Source: Chondromyces crocatus (GTDB taxonomy: Bacteria > Myxococcota_A > Polyangia > Polyangiales > Polyangiaceae). From it: 64,000 nt of DNA. Location: assembly GCF_001189295.1 (NCBI RefSeq), contig NZ_CP012159.1, positions 6,898,525 to 6,962,524 on the forward strand, given 5' to 3'. Within the stretch, counting starts at the first letter, position 1. Each line of letters opens with the position of its first letter. Shown one piece after another: positions 29,516 through 39,418 of this stretch. The position numbers and the translations under genes were made by a program. Below the pieces are notes generated by a model. That model saw only the letters and a program-made list of their open reading frames with translations. It ran no database searches and was not told the DNA's origin.

Positions 29516-30178
29516 ATGGAATCCGCGCCTCCTGATCCTCCGGGTTTCCGGACGAGCTCCCCCTCGGAGCAGGCGCGCCCCCACACGAACTCACCTTCGC
29601 GCCCAGCGCCTCCATCCCCCATGGCAGCCGACGTGTTCACTCCCCCCCCTCCGCCGCGTGGCCTCCACTCCCCTTCCGCTTCGGAGGTCCTCTCGTCCTT
29701 CTCTGCCTCACGCAAACGGCAGGCGGGGCGCACGAAAGCTGAGCCGCCGATTCGCCTGAGCGGCACACGCCGCGAGCACCACACCGCGTGCGGCGGCATC
29801 GAGATCACCATCCCCGCGTCCGAGATCCTCGTCCTGCGCGCCTGGGGTCACTTCGACGCCGAGCTGAGCGAGCGCACCGTCGCACTCGCCGAGCCCCGCG
29901 TGACCGTCGCCTCGCACAGCTTCGTCCTCTTCCTCGATCTGAACGAGCTCGAGAGTTACGACAGCGCCGCGCGCGTGCTGCTCACCAACTGGCTCCAGGA
30001 GCTTCGCCCTCGCGCCGAGGCCATCCACGTGTCCACCCGCTCCCGGCTCGTCTCCATGGGCGTCGCCGTGGCGAACCTCGCCCTCGAAGGCGGCTTGCTC
30101 GCGTATGGCCCCGAGCACCGCTCTCGTTACGACGCCGTGCTACAGCAGACCGTGCAGCGCAGCGCAGCGCGGAGCTGA
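29516..30178 (+). CDS. STAS-like hypothetical protein
   Basis: The 220-residue protein has a disordered Pro/Ser-rich N-terminal ~85 residues, then a compact domain (EITIPASEILVLRAWGHFD ... SFVLFLDLNELESYDSAARV ... IHVSTRSRLVSMGVAV) whose alternating strands and helices resemble the STAS/SpoIIAA fold. The usual phosphorylatable Ser at the loop is not clearly recognisable, so this is a structural guess. It is divergent from the flippase gene and 27 bp upstream of the PPC-domain lipoprotein gene. Confidence 0.55.
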   Translation: MESAPPDPPGFRTSSPSEQARPHTNSPSRPAPPSPMAADVFTPPPPPRGLHSPSASEVLSSFSASRKRQAGRTKAEPPIRLSGTRREHHTACGGIEITIPASEILVLRAWGHFDAELSERTVALAEPRVTVASHSFVLFLDLNELESYDSAARVLLTNWLQELRPRAEAIHVSTRSRLVSMGVAVANLALEGGLLAYGPEHRSRYDAVLQQTVQRSAARS

Positions 30179-30205
30179 TCGCTCCCCCGCGCATCGAAGC
30201 GGGTC

Positions 30206-30733
30206 ATGACGCCTCGACCGCTCTTCATCGTCCTCACCCTCACGCTCGGTGCTTGCAGCGCCGCCGACGTTCCTCGCCGAGGCCCTGTGGATCCCTCCGA
30301 TCCGCTCTCGTCGAAGTACATCCGCACACCCACCGGCTACCTGATGGTGCTGCGACGAGGCGACGACGTCCTCGCCCACCTCGAGCGCCTCGCCGTCCTG
30401 GAGCAGATCCCGGGCGCCAGCTTCAGCGGCTTCGGCTTCGTGAACGCCACCTTCGGCTTCTACGACTTCGCCCGGAAGACCTTCGATCCTCGCTCCTTCC
30501 GTGACACCGAGCTCGCGAGCATGAACGGCAGCATCGCCTGGAAGGACGGTGTCCCCGTCATCCACGCCCACGCCGTCGTCACCGACAGAGACTTCGCTGC
30601 CCACGGCGGGCACCTCCTCGGCCTGGAGGTGGGCACGGGCTCCGTGGAGATCACCATCCTGTTGCACGACCAGCGTCTCGGTCGGGCCGTCGATCCCGCC
30701 ATCGGCGCCAACGTCATGCACTTCGTTCGGTGA
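30206..30733 (+). CDS. PPC (DUF296) domain lipoprotein
   Basis: A 175-residue protein with a lipoprotein signal (FIVLTLTLGACSAAD), then a complete PPC/DUF296 domain: YLMVLRRGDDVLAHLERLA, GFGFVNATFGFYDF, the His-rich VIHAHAVVTDRDFAAHGGHLL and the closing VGTGSVEITI. In most bacteria and plants this domain is cytoplasmic or nuclear and DNA-linked; here it would be exported. The HxH...GGH residues could bind zinc. It may be co-transcribed with the upstream STAS-like gene. Confidence 0.8.
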   Translation: MTPRPLFIVLTLTLGACSAADVPRRGPVDPSDPLSSKYIRTPTGYLMVLRRGDDVLAHLERLAVLEQIPGASFSGFGFVNATFGFYDFARKTFDPRSFRDTELASMNGSIAWKDGVPVIHAHAVVTDRDFAAHGGHLLGLEVGTGSVEITILLHDQRLGRAVDPAIGANVMHFVR

Positions 30734-30783
30734 GCGACACCGACGCGCTCGAAGCTCCCTCTCCGCCTCTCCGCCTCTCCGTC

Positions 30784-30871
30784 TCACCACTCCGCTCGCG
30801 CACGCTCACCACTTCGCTCACGCACGCTCACCACTCCGCTCGTGCACGCTCACCAACTCGCTCGCGCACGC
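30784..30871. repeat. Four 22-bp tandem repeats between convergent genes
   Basis: Four direct copies of a 22-bp unit (TCACCACTCCGCTCGCGCAC plus GC) with small changes, ending exactly at the stop codon of the leftward DNA ligase gene. Pure tandem copies with no spacers, so not CRISPR. Confidence 0.9.
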
Positions 30872-32086
30872 TCACCGCTCCTGCGCCGCCCGACGACGTG
30901 GACTCACGCCCCTACGTCGCGCCTTCTCTGCTGCGACGGGCACCTCGCGTACCACCTGGGAGGCCAGCTTGTCCCCGCGCAGACCCTGGAACGAGGGGTG
31001 CCTCATCTGGCCTCCCTCGGTCCACTCCGTGAACTCCACCTCGGCCACGAGCACGGGCTTCACCCAGTGCACCGGCACACCGCGGCGCCCTGACACGCGC
31101 TCGGTGAAGGGTGATGTCTTCCGCTCGATGGCGCCGAGCCGTCGCCGCAAGGTCCGCAGCACCGACGCCGTGAACCCCGTCCCCACGCGCCCCGCATAGT
31201 GCAGCTCCCCCTGCGCGTCGTGGACCCCGCAGAGCAACGCCCCGAGCCCCACCCGCCCCGCTTCCGGATCGGTGAACCCCCCGATCACCACCTCTTGCCG
31301 CGTCGTGCACTTCGACTTCTGCCAGTCCAGGTTGCGGCCCGACCGGTACGGCGCGTCGGCGCGCTTCGACACGACCCCCTCCAGCCCGAGACGACAGGCG
31401 TGCTGCAGCACCTGCACACCATCCTCCTCCAGGTGATCGCACAGCCGCACCTTGCTCCCCTCGGGCCGCCCCGCGAGCAGCGTCTCCAGCGCCGCCTTCC
31501 GCTCTGCCAGCGGCGCGCTCACCAGCTCACGACCATCCAGGTACAGCAGGTCGAACGCGAAGTAGTACAGCCGCGCGTCCGACCCACGCGACAGCGCACC
31601 TTGCAGCGCCTGGAACGACGTCCGCCCGTCCGGCAGCACCGCCGCGACCTCTCCATCGATCAACGCCGACGTCACCGGCAGCGCTGCCACCGCCGCGGCG
31701 ATCGTCGGGAACTTCTCCGTCCAGTCGCGCCCTCGCCGGCTCGAGAGCCGCACGACCTCCCCCTCCCGCTGCGCCAGGATCCGGTAGCCATCGATCTTGA
31801 TCTCGTGCACCCATCCCGGACCGCGCGGGGGTCGCTCGACCAGCGTGGCGAGCTGAGGCTCCAGCCACGCCGAGTCCACCGTCTCCGATGTCGCGCCGAG
31901 GGTCGCGGTCGCGGTCCCCGACGTGCGCCCGTTCGTCGCCGCCTTGCGTCTCCGCTCTCCCCGCACAGGTGGCTTGGTCCTTCGCTCAGCCGCCTTGGCT
32001 TTCCGTTTCCCCGCCTTGGCTCCTCGCGTCCCCGCGTGGGTCCCAGGAGGCGCCTCACGGGTCGTGTGCGCATTGCGTGATGCCAT
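30872..32086 (-). CDS. ATP-dependent DNA ligase (LigD/LigC-like)
   Basis: The 404-residue protein has a Lys/Arg-rich tail at the N-terminus (~residues 1-70), then the nucleotidyltransferase domain with the adenylation motif EIKIDGYR (Lys97 is the predicted AMP acceptor), DGEVAAV and GLEGVVSKRADAPY, then an OB-fold domain ending in LVAEVEFTEWTEGGQMRHPSF. This matches the ligase domain of LigD-type end-joining ligases without polymerase or nuclease modules. No Ku gene is nearby. It probably acts in DNA repair. Confidence 0.9.
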   Translation of the reverse strand: MASRNAHTTREAPPGTHAGTRGAKAGKRKAKAAERRTKPPVRGERRRKAATNGRTSGTATATLGATSETVDSAWLEPQLATLVERPPRGPGWVHEIKIDGYRILAQREGEVVRLSSRRGRDWTEKFPTIAAAVAALPVTSALIDGEVAAVLPDGRTSFQALQGALSRGSDARLYYFAFDLLYLDGRELVSAPLAERKAALETLLAGRPEGSKVRLCDHLEEDGVQVLQHACRLGLEGVVSKRADAPYRSGRNLDWQKSKCTTRQEVVIGGFTDPEAGRVGLGALLCGVHDAQGELHYAGRVGTGFTASVLRTLRRRLGAIERKTSPFTERVSGRRGVPVHWVKPVLVAEVEFTEWTEGGQMRHPSFQGLRGDKLASQVVREVPVAAEKARRRGVSPRRRAAQER

Positions 32087-32281
32087 GCAGACCTTCCACG
32101 ACGTGCGTGGTGATCCGCATGGCAGACGTCAAGAGGAGCCCGGAATGGTGCGTGTTCACGAAGTTCCTGAAGAGACCAGCAACGCTGCTGAAGCCCACGG
32201 CATCGCCGAAGAGCCCCGCTGGCTCACGCCAGGACGGGAACGCCTGCCAGCCCGATCGGGCGGCTCGCCCCGCCGCAACGC

Positions 32282-32896
32282 TCAGCCTGCGGTCAGCTTC
32301 TTCGCGATGCTCGCCACGTGGCGCCCCTGGTAGCGCGCCCCGGCCAGCTCGTTCTCCGACGGGTGTCGCTCCCCCTTCCCCCCGGCGATCGTCCCGATCC
32401 CGTAAGGCGAACCGCCCGTCACCTCATCGATCTTCGTCTGCCCCGCGAACGAGTACGGCAGCCCCACGATCACCATCCCGTGATGCAGCAGCGTCGTGTG
32501 GAAGCTCAGGATCGTCGACTCCTGCCCTCCGTGCTGCGTCGCCGCCGACGTGAACACACTCCCCACCTTCCCGACCAGCGCCCCCTTCGCCCAGAGCTGC
32601 CCGGTCGCGTCGAGGAACTGCCGCATCTGACCGCACATGTTCCCGAAGCGCGTCGGCGTCCCGAACACGATCGCGTCCGCCTCGGCGAGATCCTTCACCT
32701 CCGCGATCGGCACCTGGGCCTGCGCCTTCTGCGCGTCGACCGCGTGCATCTTCTCCAGCACCTCCGCGGACAGCGTCTCCGGCACACGCCGGATCACCAC
32801 CTCGGCGCCGTCCACCTCACGTGCCCCCTCGGCGATCGCCTCGGCCAGCTGATGCACGTGTCCGTACAGGGAGTAATAAACGACCAGGACCCTCAT
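32282..32896 (-). CDS. wrbA: NAD(P)H:quinone oxidoreductase, WrbA family
   Basis: A 204-residue flavodoxin-like FMN protein that reduces quinones by two electrons. The start [18 protein letters not shown], the loop [18 protein letters not shown] and the C-terminal block [21 protein letters not shown] are the family's signatures. The ATG at 32896 follows GGAGGAGACGCG, a good ribosome binding site, so the longer upstream frame is not used. It is divergent from the alcohol dehydrogenase gene. Confidence 0.95.
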   Translation of the reverse strand: MRVLVVYYSLYGHVHQLAEAIAEGAREVDGAEVVIRRVPETLSAEVLEKMHAVDAQKAQAQVPIAEVKDLAEADAIVFGTPTRFGNMCGQMRQFLDATGQLWAKGALVGKVGSVFTSAATQHGGQESTILSFHTTLLHHGMVIVGLPYSFAGQTKIDEVTGGSPYGIGTIAGGKGERHPSENELAGARYQGRHVASIAKKLTAG

Positions 32897-33075
32897 CGCG
32901 TCTCCTCCTCGGCCCGGCGCTCTCCGGAGCGCGCCTCCGTCGCTGGACGGACGCGACCGGCGCTCTTCCGAACCTCCAGCGACACGACGATAGCCGAACC
33001 CCATCGACGCGGCAGACCCAGCGCGCGTCAGGCGGTCCCTCACCACACCCCGCAGCGCCACCGGACCGCGTTACC

Positions 33076-34395
33076 ATGCCGCGCGTGGGCTCCTGTCTCG
33101 GCTACGCCTTGCTCGACGGCGGCGACACCGCCTTCACCATCGACGCCTCCAGCGTCACCTTCGGCCCTGGCGCGCTCGCCGAGGTGGGCGAACACGCCCG
33201 CCACCTCGGCGCGCGTCGCGTCGCCCTCTTCACCGACCGCACCCTCGCCGCCCTCGCCCCCGTCGCGGAAGCCCAGCGCTCTCTGCGCGCCGCAGGCCTC
33301 GACGTCGCCCTCTACGACGACGTCCGTGTCGAGCCCACCGACGCCTCCTTCCTCGCGGCCGCCGCGTTCGCCGCCCAGGGCCACTTCGACGCCTACGTCT
33401 CCGTCGGCGGCGGCTCGGTCATCGACACCTGCAAGGCCGCGCTCCTCCACGCCACCTACCCCGCCGACCTCCTCACCTACGTCAACCGCCCCCTCGGCGA
33501 AGGCCGCCCCATCCCGGGCCCGCTGCCCCCGCACATCGCCTGCCCCACCACCACCGGCACGGGCAGCGAGTGCACCGGCATCGCCATCTTCGACCTCCGC
33601 GCCCAGCACGCCAAGACCGGCATCGCCTCGCGCAGACTCCGCCCCACCCTCGCCCTCGTCGACCCCACCGCGGCCGCCACCCTCCCGGCCGGCGTCGTCG
33701 CGGCCAGCGGCTTCGACGTCCTCAGCCACGCCCTGGAGTCCTTCACCGCCCGCCCCTTCAGCGCCCGCCCTCGCCCCGACACACCGCTCGCGCGCCCCAT
33801 GAGCCAGGGGCAGAACCCCTGGAGCGATCTCGGCTGCCGCGAAGCCCTCCGCCTCACCGGCCGCTACCTCACCCGCGCCGTCGCCGACGCCACCGACACC
33901 GAGGCCCGCGACGCCATGTCCTGGGCCGCGACCCTCGCCGGCATCGCCTTCGGCAACGCGGGCGTCCACCTCCCCCACGCCATGTCCTACGCCATCGCCG
34001 GCCTCCGCCACGACTTCCACATGCCTGGCTACCCCGCGCCCTTCGTCCCCCACGGCGTCGCCGTCATCCTCGGCGCTCCCGCCGCCTTCCGCGCCCTCGC
34101 CCCCCAGCACCCCGAGCGCCACCTCGAAGCCGCCGCCCTCCTCGGCGCCGACACCCGCGGCGTCGATCCTCGGGATGGCGACGCCATCGGCACCTTGCTC
34201 GCCGACCACCTCACGCACCTCATGCGCACCGCCGGCATCCCCCGCGGCCTCACCCACGTCGGCTACGGCGAGGTCGACCTCACCGCCCTCACCGCAGGCA
34301 CCCTCGCCCAGGCCCGCCTCGTCGACAACGCCCCTCGCCCCATCCCACCCGACGAACTCCAAGCCCTCTTCCGCGCAGCCCTCACCCCCTGGTGA
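33076..34395 (+). CDS. Iron-containing alcohol dehydrogenase, HOT-like
   Basis: This ~439-residue group III alcohol dehydrogenase most resembles hydroxyacid-oxoacid transhydrogenase (ADHFE1/HOT). It has the NAD-binding region ([20 protein letters not shown]), [16 protein letters not shown], and His/Asp metal ligands in [22 protein letters not shown] and [19 protein letters not shown] enzymes interconvert 4-hydroxybutyrate and 2-oxoglutarate with a bound cofactor; the actual substrate here is not shown. ATG 33076 is used since the upstream frame is Arg/Pro-rich. A thioesterase gene follows. Confidence 0.85.
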   Translation: MPRVGSCLGYALLDGGDTAFTIDASSVTFGPGALAEVGEHARHLGARRVALFTDRTLAALAPVAEAQRSLRAAGLDVALYDDVRVEPTDASFLAAAAFAAQGHFDAYVSVGGGSVIDTCKAALLHATYPADLLTYVNRPLGEGRPIPGPLPPHIACPTTTGTGSECTGIAIFDLRAQHAKTGIASRRLRPTLALVDPTAAATLPAGVVAASGFDVLSHALESFTARPFSARPRPDTPLARPMSQGQNPWSDLGCREALRLTGRYLTRAVADATDTEARDAMSWAATLAGIAFGNAGVHLPHAMSYAIAGLRHDFHMPGYPAPFVPHGVAVILGAPAAFRALAPQHPERHLEAAALLGADTRGVDPRDGDAIGTLLADHLTHLMRTAGIPRGLTHVGYGEVDLTALTAGTLAQARLVDNAPRPIPPDELQALFRAALTPW

Positions 34396-34415
34396 TCCGC
34401 GTCCGGAGCCCGACC

Positions 34416-34892
34416 ATGACCGACGCCTCACGCACCAACGCCTCACGCACCAGCGCCTCACGCACCGACGCCCCTGCCCCCCAGCGCGCCGACTACCGCC
34501 ACTTCCTCGTCGTCCCCACCCGCTGGATGGACAACGACGTCTACGGCCACGTGAACAACGTCGTTTACTACTCGTACTTCGACACCGTCATCAACCGCTA
34601 CCTCATCGACGAGGGCGGCCTCGACATCGTGAACGGCCCCGTCATCGGCCTCGCCGCCGAGTCCCACTGCCGCTACCGCCGCGCCGTCGCCTTCCCCACC
34701 GACCTCGACGCCGGCCTCCGCGTCGGCAAGCTCGGTCGCAGCAGCGTCCGCTACGACATCGCCCTCTTCCCCCGCGGCGAACCCGACGCTGCCGCCGAAG
34801 GGTGGTTCGTCCACGTCTTCGTCGACCGCGGGACCCGCCGCCCCGCCCCGCTCCCCGACCGGCTCCGCGAGGCGCTCGCCCGCCTCGCTTGA
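34416..34892 (+). CDS. Acyl-CoA thioesterase (4HBT hotdog fold)
   Basis: The 158-residue protein has a hotdog thioesterase domain: [20 protein letters not shown], where the Asp and HVNN loop carry the 4-hydroxybenzoyl-CoA thioesterase signature, and [16 protein letters not shown]. The N-terminus contains three imperfect 15-bp repeats encoding ASRT[N/S/D] (positions ~34423-34467). It starts 20 bp after the dehydrogenase stop with GGAG upstream, so the two probably form an operon. Confidence 0.88.
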   Translation: MTDASRTNASRTSASRTDAPAPQRADYRHFLVVPTRWMDNDVYGHVNNVVYYSYFDTVINRYLIDEGGLDIVNGPVIGLAAESHCRYRRAVAFPTDLDAGLRVGKLGRSSVRYDIALFPRGEPDAAAEGWFVHVFVDRGTRRPAPLPDRLREALARLA

Positions 34893-34898
34893 GCGCCG

Positions 34899-35825
34899 TC
34901 ACCACACCTTCAGCACCTCGGCCATCTCCTCGTCGGAGATGAACAGCTCATCCACGCCCGCCCGACCTTCGAGCCACGCGCACGCGGCCGCGGCCCGCTC
35001 CTCCGGCGCCGTCGTACGCCGCACGATCTTGCCCAGCCCCGTCGCGAGCGCCTTCCGATCGGTCCCAGGCACCAGCACCAAGGCTCCCTTCCGCAGCAGC
35101 AGATCGAGCAGCTTCCGCCCGTCGTCCTCGGGTGCAGGCTTCGCCGCCACCACCACCGGCTCCTCCTCGCGCGGCCGGATCGCCCAGCCCGTCGTGTCGA
35201 AGCCCCGCTGCCCCAGCGACGCGAAGGCGGCGCGCGGCCAGATCCCGAACAGCTCCCCATGGCCGTCCTCGATCGCCACGATCTCCCCCTGCGTCACCCC
35301 ATCGGCCAGCGTACGCAGGAACGCCCCGAACCCCGTGAACAGCACCGACCGCTTCTCGTGATCGTGCAGGTACACCAGCACCTGACCGCGCGTCCCCCCC
35401 TCGGCGGGATCCAGATCCACGCAGAGGTGATCGCCCGCTCCGTTCCCCGCGATCGGGATCCAGCCCGGGCTCCACCACACCTGCCGGAGGGGCCCTTCCA
35501 CCTGCACGAGAGGCGACCCCTCGCTCGGGAACGTCCCATCGTCCAGGAACCCCCGCAGCATCGACCAGGTCGACCCGATCGCCTCCAGCGTGTGCAGCTC
35601 CCAGCTCTCGAACAGCGCGCGCGAGCTGCCCGCGTGCCGCCGCAGCGACGCCTTCAGCTCGTCAGGCAGCGTCGCGCCGATCCCGGCCTCCAGCCGCGCG
35701 AGCCCCTCCTCGCTCGCTCCTTGCGAGAGCGCCGACAGCACCTCGGGAGCCCGCTGACCGAGAAAGCCCTCGATCCGCTCCCAGCTCGCGTCGCTCGCCT
35801 CGCCCGTATCGCTCGCCTCGCGCAC
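34899..35825 (-). CDS. SMI1/KNR4-like protein
   Basis: A ~308-residue protein. Residues ~10-180 look like the SMI1/KNR4 (SUKH) fold: [26 protein letters not shown], then the aromatic [20 protein letters not shown] and [16 protein letters not shown]-like segment, a pattern of knr4 proteins. The C-terminal ~80 residues are an unassigned helical domain. The GTG at 35825 has GAGGAGACAC directly upstream; the longer frame to 35951 is Arg-rich and not favoured. SMI1-type proteins sometimes act as immunity proteins, but no toxin is seen here. Confidence 0.75.
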   Translation of the reverse strand: MREASDTGEASDASWERIEGFLGQRAPEVLSALSQGASEEGLARLEAGIGATLPDELKASLRRHAGSSRALFESWELHTLEAIGSTWSMLRGFLDDGTFPSEGSPLVQVEGPLRQVWWSPGWIPIAGNGAGDHLCVDLDPAEGGTRGQVLVYLHDHEKRSVLFTGFGAFLRTLADGVTQGEIVAIEDGHGELFGIWPRAAFASLGQRGFDTTGWAIRPREEEPVVVAAKPAPEDDGRKLLDLLLRKGALVLVPGTDRKALATGLGKIVRRTTAPEERAAAACAWLEGRAGVDELFISDEEMAEVLKVW

Positions 35826-35997
35826 GTGTCTCCTCGCTCCACCGCACGCAGCCGGAAGATCCCGGTCTGACCGGATCAACCTACCGCCGCGTGCGCCGAA
35901 GCGGGGCAACCATCGAACCTGCGCGCGCTCGATCGGCTCGCGCGGCGCCACGCGGACGCCACGCGAGCCGCCCCCGCCATGGAATTCCGCCGTGGTG

Positions 35998-36894
35998 TCA
36001 GGGCGTGACCGTCAGCGCATAGGTCATGTCGACCAGGAACGTCGACCCGTTCGGCCGGGTCAGCTTCCCGGCGAAGCGGATCACGTGCTCGCCTGCCGAC
36101 AGCGGCTTGAGCATCGCCCAGTAACCCGAGCTCGCCCCCTCACGGGCCGTCCCGACGGGCACCCCGCACGAGTTCGGCCCCACCGACCCCGAGACCGAGC
36201 CAAAGATCCGAAGTGCCGGATCGGACGACTGCGTGTCGACGAACAGCCCCGTGTACCGCTCGTGGTTTTCGAGCCCGGCCACGCTCACCCCGTCGACCTC
36301 GATCGACAGATCGCGCGTATCGCTCGTGCTCGGCCAGACCACCTCCGCCCAGTTGGCGATGTAGTCCGCGTCGTAGTCGCAGTTGTTCTCGTACTGCGCC
36401 ACCATCATCGTGGTCACGATCGGGAAGAAGATCGGCTTGCCCGCCGGCAACGAGCAGCTCCTCACCTCGGACTGGCTGGTCGTGTTGCCCGTCAGGAAGA
36501 AGACCACCGCCGACTGGTCCTGATCACAGTCCCCCCCCAGCATGGGGTTCGTGGCCCGCGGGATCCCCAGCGCCCACTCCCACCACGCCGCGCCCCACTG
36601 CCCGAGCTCCAGCCCGAACACAGCCTCGTCCGGGGGGAAGATCAGATCGGGCGTGCTCGACCCGCCGCCCTCACCGCCTTCGCCACCGTTCCCCCCTTCA
36701 CCGTTGCCACCGGTCCCTTCGCCGCCGGCGCCGTTCCCCCCTTCCCCATCGTTGCCACCGCTCCCCCCCCCACCGCCTTGAGCCTCCGAACCGCCGCCCC
36801 CCCCAGGCCCCGACGGCCCATCATCCCCATCACACGCTGCGACGAGACCGACGCCCGACAGCAGCAACACCGCTCCAACTCGACCAAACTTCAT
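35998..36894 (-). CDS. Gly-rich-linker lipoprotein
   Basis: The ~298-residue product has a lipoprotein signal (AVLLLSGVGLVAACDGDD), a ~50-residue Gly/Asn/Glu linker (GGNDGEGGNGAGGEG) and a globular exported domain beginning DLIFPPDEAVFGLELGQW, with WWEWALGIPR and several Cys. ATG 36894 is used because GGAGG lies 7 bp upstream; ATG 36900 is adjacent to that site. The domain is of a type seen in other myxobacterial lipoproteins but I cannot name it. Confidence 0.7.
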   Translation of the reverse strand: MKFGRVGAVLLLSGVGLVAACDGDDGPSGPGGGGGSEAQGGGGGSGGNDGEGGNGAGGEGTGGNGEGGNGGEGGEGGGSSTPDLIFPPDEAVFGLELGQWGAAWWEWALGIPRATNPMLGGDCDQDQSAVVFFLTGNTTSQSEVRSCSLPAGKPIFFPIVTTMMVAQYENNCDYDADYIANWAEVVWPSTSDTRDLSIEVDGVSVAGLENHERYTGLFVDTQSSDPALRIFGSVSGSVGPNSCGVPVGTAREGASSGYWAMLKPLSAGEHVIRFAGKLTRPNGSTFLVDMTYALTVTP

Positions 36895-37130
36895 CGCCAT
36901 CCTCCGGCACACGCCGTTCACGTCGGCTCCCTCGTGGCGGCTGCTCGACGATGGCGGCGCTCTCCCTCCCCCCCTTCAGCAAGCGGCTTGCCAGATGGCC
37001 CTTCCCTCGTTTTCTCCCGCCATCGCGCCAGTTCCCCCCCCGCGCCGAAGACCGACAGCTCCCCCCTCGCACGCCTCGAGCCAGCGTTGCGCAACATGCG
37101 CAGCTTGCACGCAACGCCTCCGTCGAAGCC

Positions 37131-38198
37131 CTACGAGCGCGCCGCGGCTCCTGCGCGAAACGCCTCCGGCGTCTGCCCCGTCCAGCGCCGGAACGCCCGG
37201 TGGAACGCGCTGGGCTCCGAGTAGCCGAGCGACCACGCCACCTCGGCGATCGCCGCGCCCCCGCCCAGCAACGCCAGCGCTTGCTCCCGCCGCACGTCGT
37301 CCAGCAACCCGTGCAGCGACATCCCCTCGTCCTTGAGCCGCCGCTGCAACGTCCTCGCGCTCATCCGCACCGCTTCCGCCAGCGACGCGAGCCCCACCTC
37401 CCCTTCATGCAGCCGCGCCGCGATCAGCGCGCGCACCCGGCTCGACAGCCCTGGCGCCACCGGCACCCGCTCCAGCAGCACACGCGCATGCTGATCCAGC
37501 ACCGCGCACAGCGCCGCGTTCGCGCCGAGCAGCGGCAGCGTCAGCGAGGCCGCTGGAAACACCACCTCCGCCTGCTCCGCCCCGTACACCACGGGCACCC
37601 CGAACAGGCCCGCCACATCGAACCCGTCACCCACCGCCGCGCCCGTGAACCGCACCTGCGCTGCCTGGAGCCCAGGGATCGAGCGCCCCCCGTTGATCAA
37701 CAGATCCACGAACAGCGCCTCCGCCATGTGCCGATGCGCCTCGCGCGCGGCTCCGAACGGCGCGTACGACAGACGCGCCACATCCCCCTCCACCGACAGT
37801 GCGAACCGCTCCCCGTCGTTCCAGAGCCGCTGGTAGCGGAGCAACCGCGAAAGACAGCCCCCGAAATCCGGGCTCGTCACCATCAAGAACCCCAGCGTGT
37901 CGAGGTCCTCCACCCGCAGCTCCAGCGCGAAGTGCAGCCCGAACCGCGCGTCCCTCGTCGCCTCCGCGGCGGCTTCGAGCACCGCGTACACCCCGACGAG
38001 CGGCACCCGCCCGTCCGGGTCCGCGAGCACCGCCTCGGGCGCGCCCAGCCGCGCGACCAGCGCCTCTCGCACTGCCCCTCGCCCCACCGCATACGCCACC
38101 ATCCGTGCCGCCGCCCGCGCCCACATCGTCGGGGTGGCCTCCTCGGCGCGTCCCTTCACCTCGGGCTCTCCGCGCGTCTCCTCGGCCTCTCGGCGCAT
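37131..38198 (-). CDS. AraC-family transcriptional regulator
   Basis: The ~355-residue protein has an N-terminal sensor domain of the OruR/ArgR 'arabinose-binding' type and a C-terminal AraC helix-turn-helix pair (LASLAEAVRMSARTLQRRLK and IAEVAWSLGYSEPSAFHRAF, then RRWTGQTPEAFR). Several starts are possible (38198, 38126, 38252); 38198 follows GGGGAG. It is divergent from the Rieske oxygenase gene, which is a plausible target (inference). Confidence 0.85.
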   Translation of the reverse strand: MRREAEETRGEPEVKGRAEEATPTMWARAAARMVAYAVGRGAVREALVARLGAPEAVLADPDGRVPLVGVYAVLEAAAEATRDARFGLHFALELRVEDLDTLGFLMVTSPDFGGCLSRLLRYQRLWNDGERFALSVEGDVARLSYAPFGAAREAHRHMAEALFVDLLINGGRSIPGLQAAQVRFTGAAVGDGFDVAGLFGVPVVYGAEQAEVVFPAASLTLPLLGANAALCAVLDQHARVLLERVPVAPGLSSRVRALIAARLHEGEVGLASLAEAVRMSARTLQRRLKDEGMSLHGLLDDVRREQALALLGGGAAIAEVAWSLGYSEPSAFHRAFRRWTGQTPEAFRAGAAARS

Positions 38199-38310
38199 CT
38201 CCCCGGCCTCTCGGCCTTGGCGTGTCCTGTCAGTCGATCTGGCGTGCGGCATCCGTGTGGAGCGCAAGGTCACGCTGCATGCTGCGTGGAGACCCCGAGG
38301 AGCCCCGCTC

Positions 38311-39393
38311 ATGCTCAGCCCTGCGCCCCGAGAGACTACCTCATCTGCCGACGACGCGACCGACGCCCCCCATGACACCACCTCCACGCGCGACGCCCCC
38401 TTCCTCCTGGATCACTGGCACATCCTCCTCGACGCCGCGCGCCTCGGCACCCGCCCGATGACCGTCACCCGCTTCGGCCAGCAGCTCGTCCTCTGGCGCG
38501 ACGCCGACGGCCGCCCCGTGGCCCAGGACGCACGCTGCCCGCACCGTGGCGCCGACCTCGGCCTCGGCCGCGTCGTCGACGGCGCCCTGGAGTGCCCCTA
38601 CCACGGCTTCCGCTTCGCCCCCGAAGGCCACTGCGTCCGCGTCCCGTGCGCCGGCAAGCACGCCCGGATCCGCAAGGACCTCGTGACGCGCCGCCACGAG
38701 GTGCGCGAAGCCCGCGGCTTCCTCTGGATCTTCTGGGGCGCACCGCGCGACACCTACCCGCCCCTCCCCTGGTTCGACGCGATGCCCGAAGACACCCGGC
38801 GCTCCGCCACCATCACCCTCACCTGGGACGTCCCCTTCGCGCGCGTCGTCGAGGGCAACCTCGACCTGCACCACTTCCCCTTCGCTCACCGGCATTTCGC
38901 GCACGGCATGGGCCACCTCCTCGACCCCTACGACGTGCGCGTCGACGGACCCGTCGTCCACACCCGCGGCGTCCTTCGCAAGGACGACGGCACCCCCCAC
39001 GACGGCAAGAAGGGCATGGCCTTCCAGCTCTCCATGCACTTCCCCGGCATCCTGTTCGCCGACTTCGGCATGCGCGTGCGTGGCATCGGCGGCATCACCC
39101 CCATCGATGAAGGGAACACCCTGGTCGTCTTCCGCTACCACGTCGACGTCCCGATCCTCGGCGGCCTGCTCGCCTGGCTCTCCTTGCTCGTCGACGGCCA
39201 CCTCGTCCAGCGCGACGACCACCGCATGCTCCGCGCCTCGACGCCAGCGCGCCACGACCTTCGCCAGTACAAGCTGGTCCACGCCGACGCCGGCATCGCC
39301 GCCTGGCACAAGCTCTACCGACGCGCGCTCCGAGCGCAGGCCGCCGCGTCCCTCACCGCTGGCAAGCGCGCCCTGCCCCTCATCCAGGCGTGA
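38311..39393 (+). CDS. Rieske 2Fe-2S oxygenase
   Basis: The 360-residue protein has a Rieske domain with Cys76-x-His78 (CPHRG) and Cys95-x2-His98 (CPYHGF), and a mononuclear-iron site in GNLDLHHFPFAHRHF (His187/188, His193). This is the layout of VanA or chlorophyllide-a-oxygenase-type oxygenases. A C-terminal amphipathic or membrane-associating segment (ILGGLLAWLSLLVDGHLV) suggests a lipid-like substrate (inference). ATG 38311 has GAGGAG 9 bp upstream. No reductase gene is adjacent. Confidence 0.85.
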   Translation: MLSPAPRETTSSADDATDAPHDTTSTRDAPFLLDHWHILLDAARLGTRPMTVTRFGQQLVLWRDADGRPVAQDARCPHRGADLGLGRVVDGALECPYHGFRFAPEGHCVRVPCAGKHARIRKDLVTRRHEVREARGFLWIFWGAPRDTYPPLPWFDAMPEDTRRSATITLTWDVPFARVVEGNLDLHHFPFAHRHFAHGMGHLLDPYDVRVDGPVVHTRGVLRKDDGTPHDGKKGMAFQLSMHFPGILFADFGMRVRGIGGITPIDEGNTLVVFRYHVDVPILGGLLAWLSLLVDGHLVQRDDHRMLRASTPARHDLRQYKLVHADAGIAAWHKLYRRALRAQAAASLTAGKRALPLIQA

Positions 39394-39418
39394 GCGACCT
39401 CCCCCTTGCCCGACGAAC

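Noticed and set aside
26538-29759. 1073-residue plus-strand open frame
   Set aside because: Arg/His/Pro-rich shadow crossing a kinase gene and a flippase gene that are both clear on the minus strand.
30784-30871. Possible CRISPR
   Set aside because: Units are directly adjacent without spacers and vary among themselves; no cas genes.
30872-32086. Full LigD end-joining system
   Set aside because: Only the ligase part is present; there are no polymerase or phosphoesterase domains and no Ku gene in the window.
36213-38375. 720-residue plus-strand open frame
   Set aside because: Shadow of the Gly-rich lipoprotein and AraC regulator genes, dominated by Arg and Pro.
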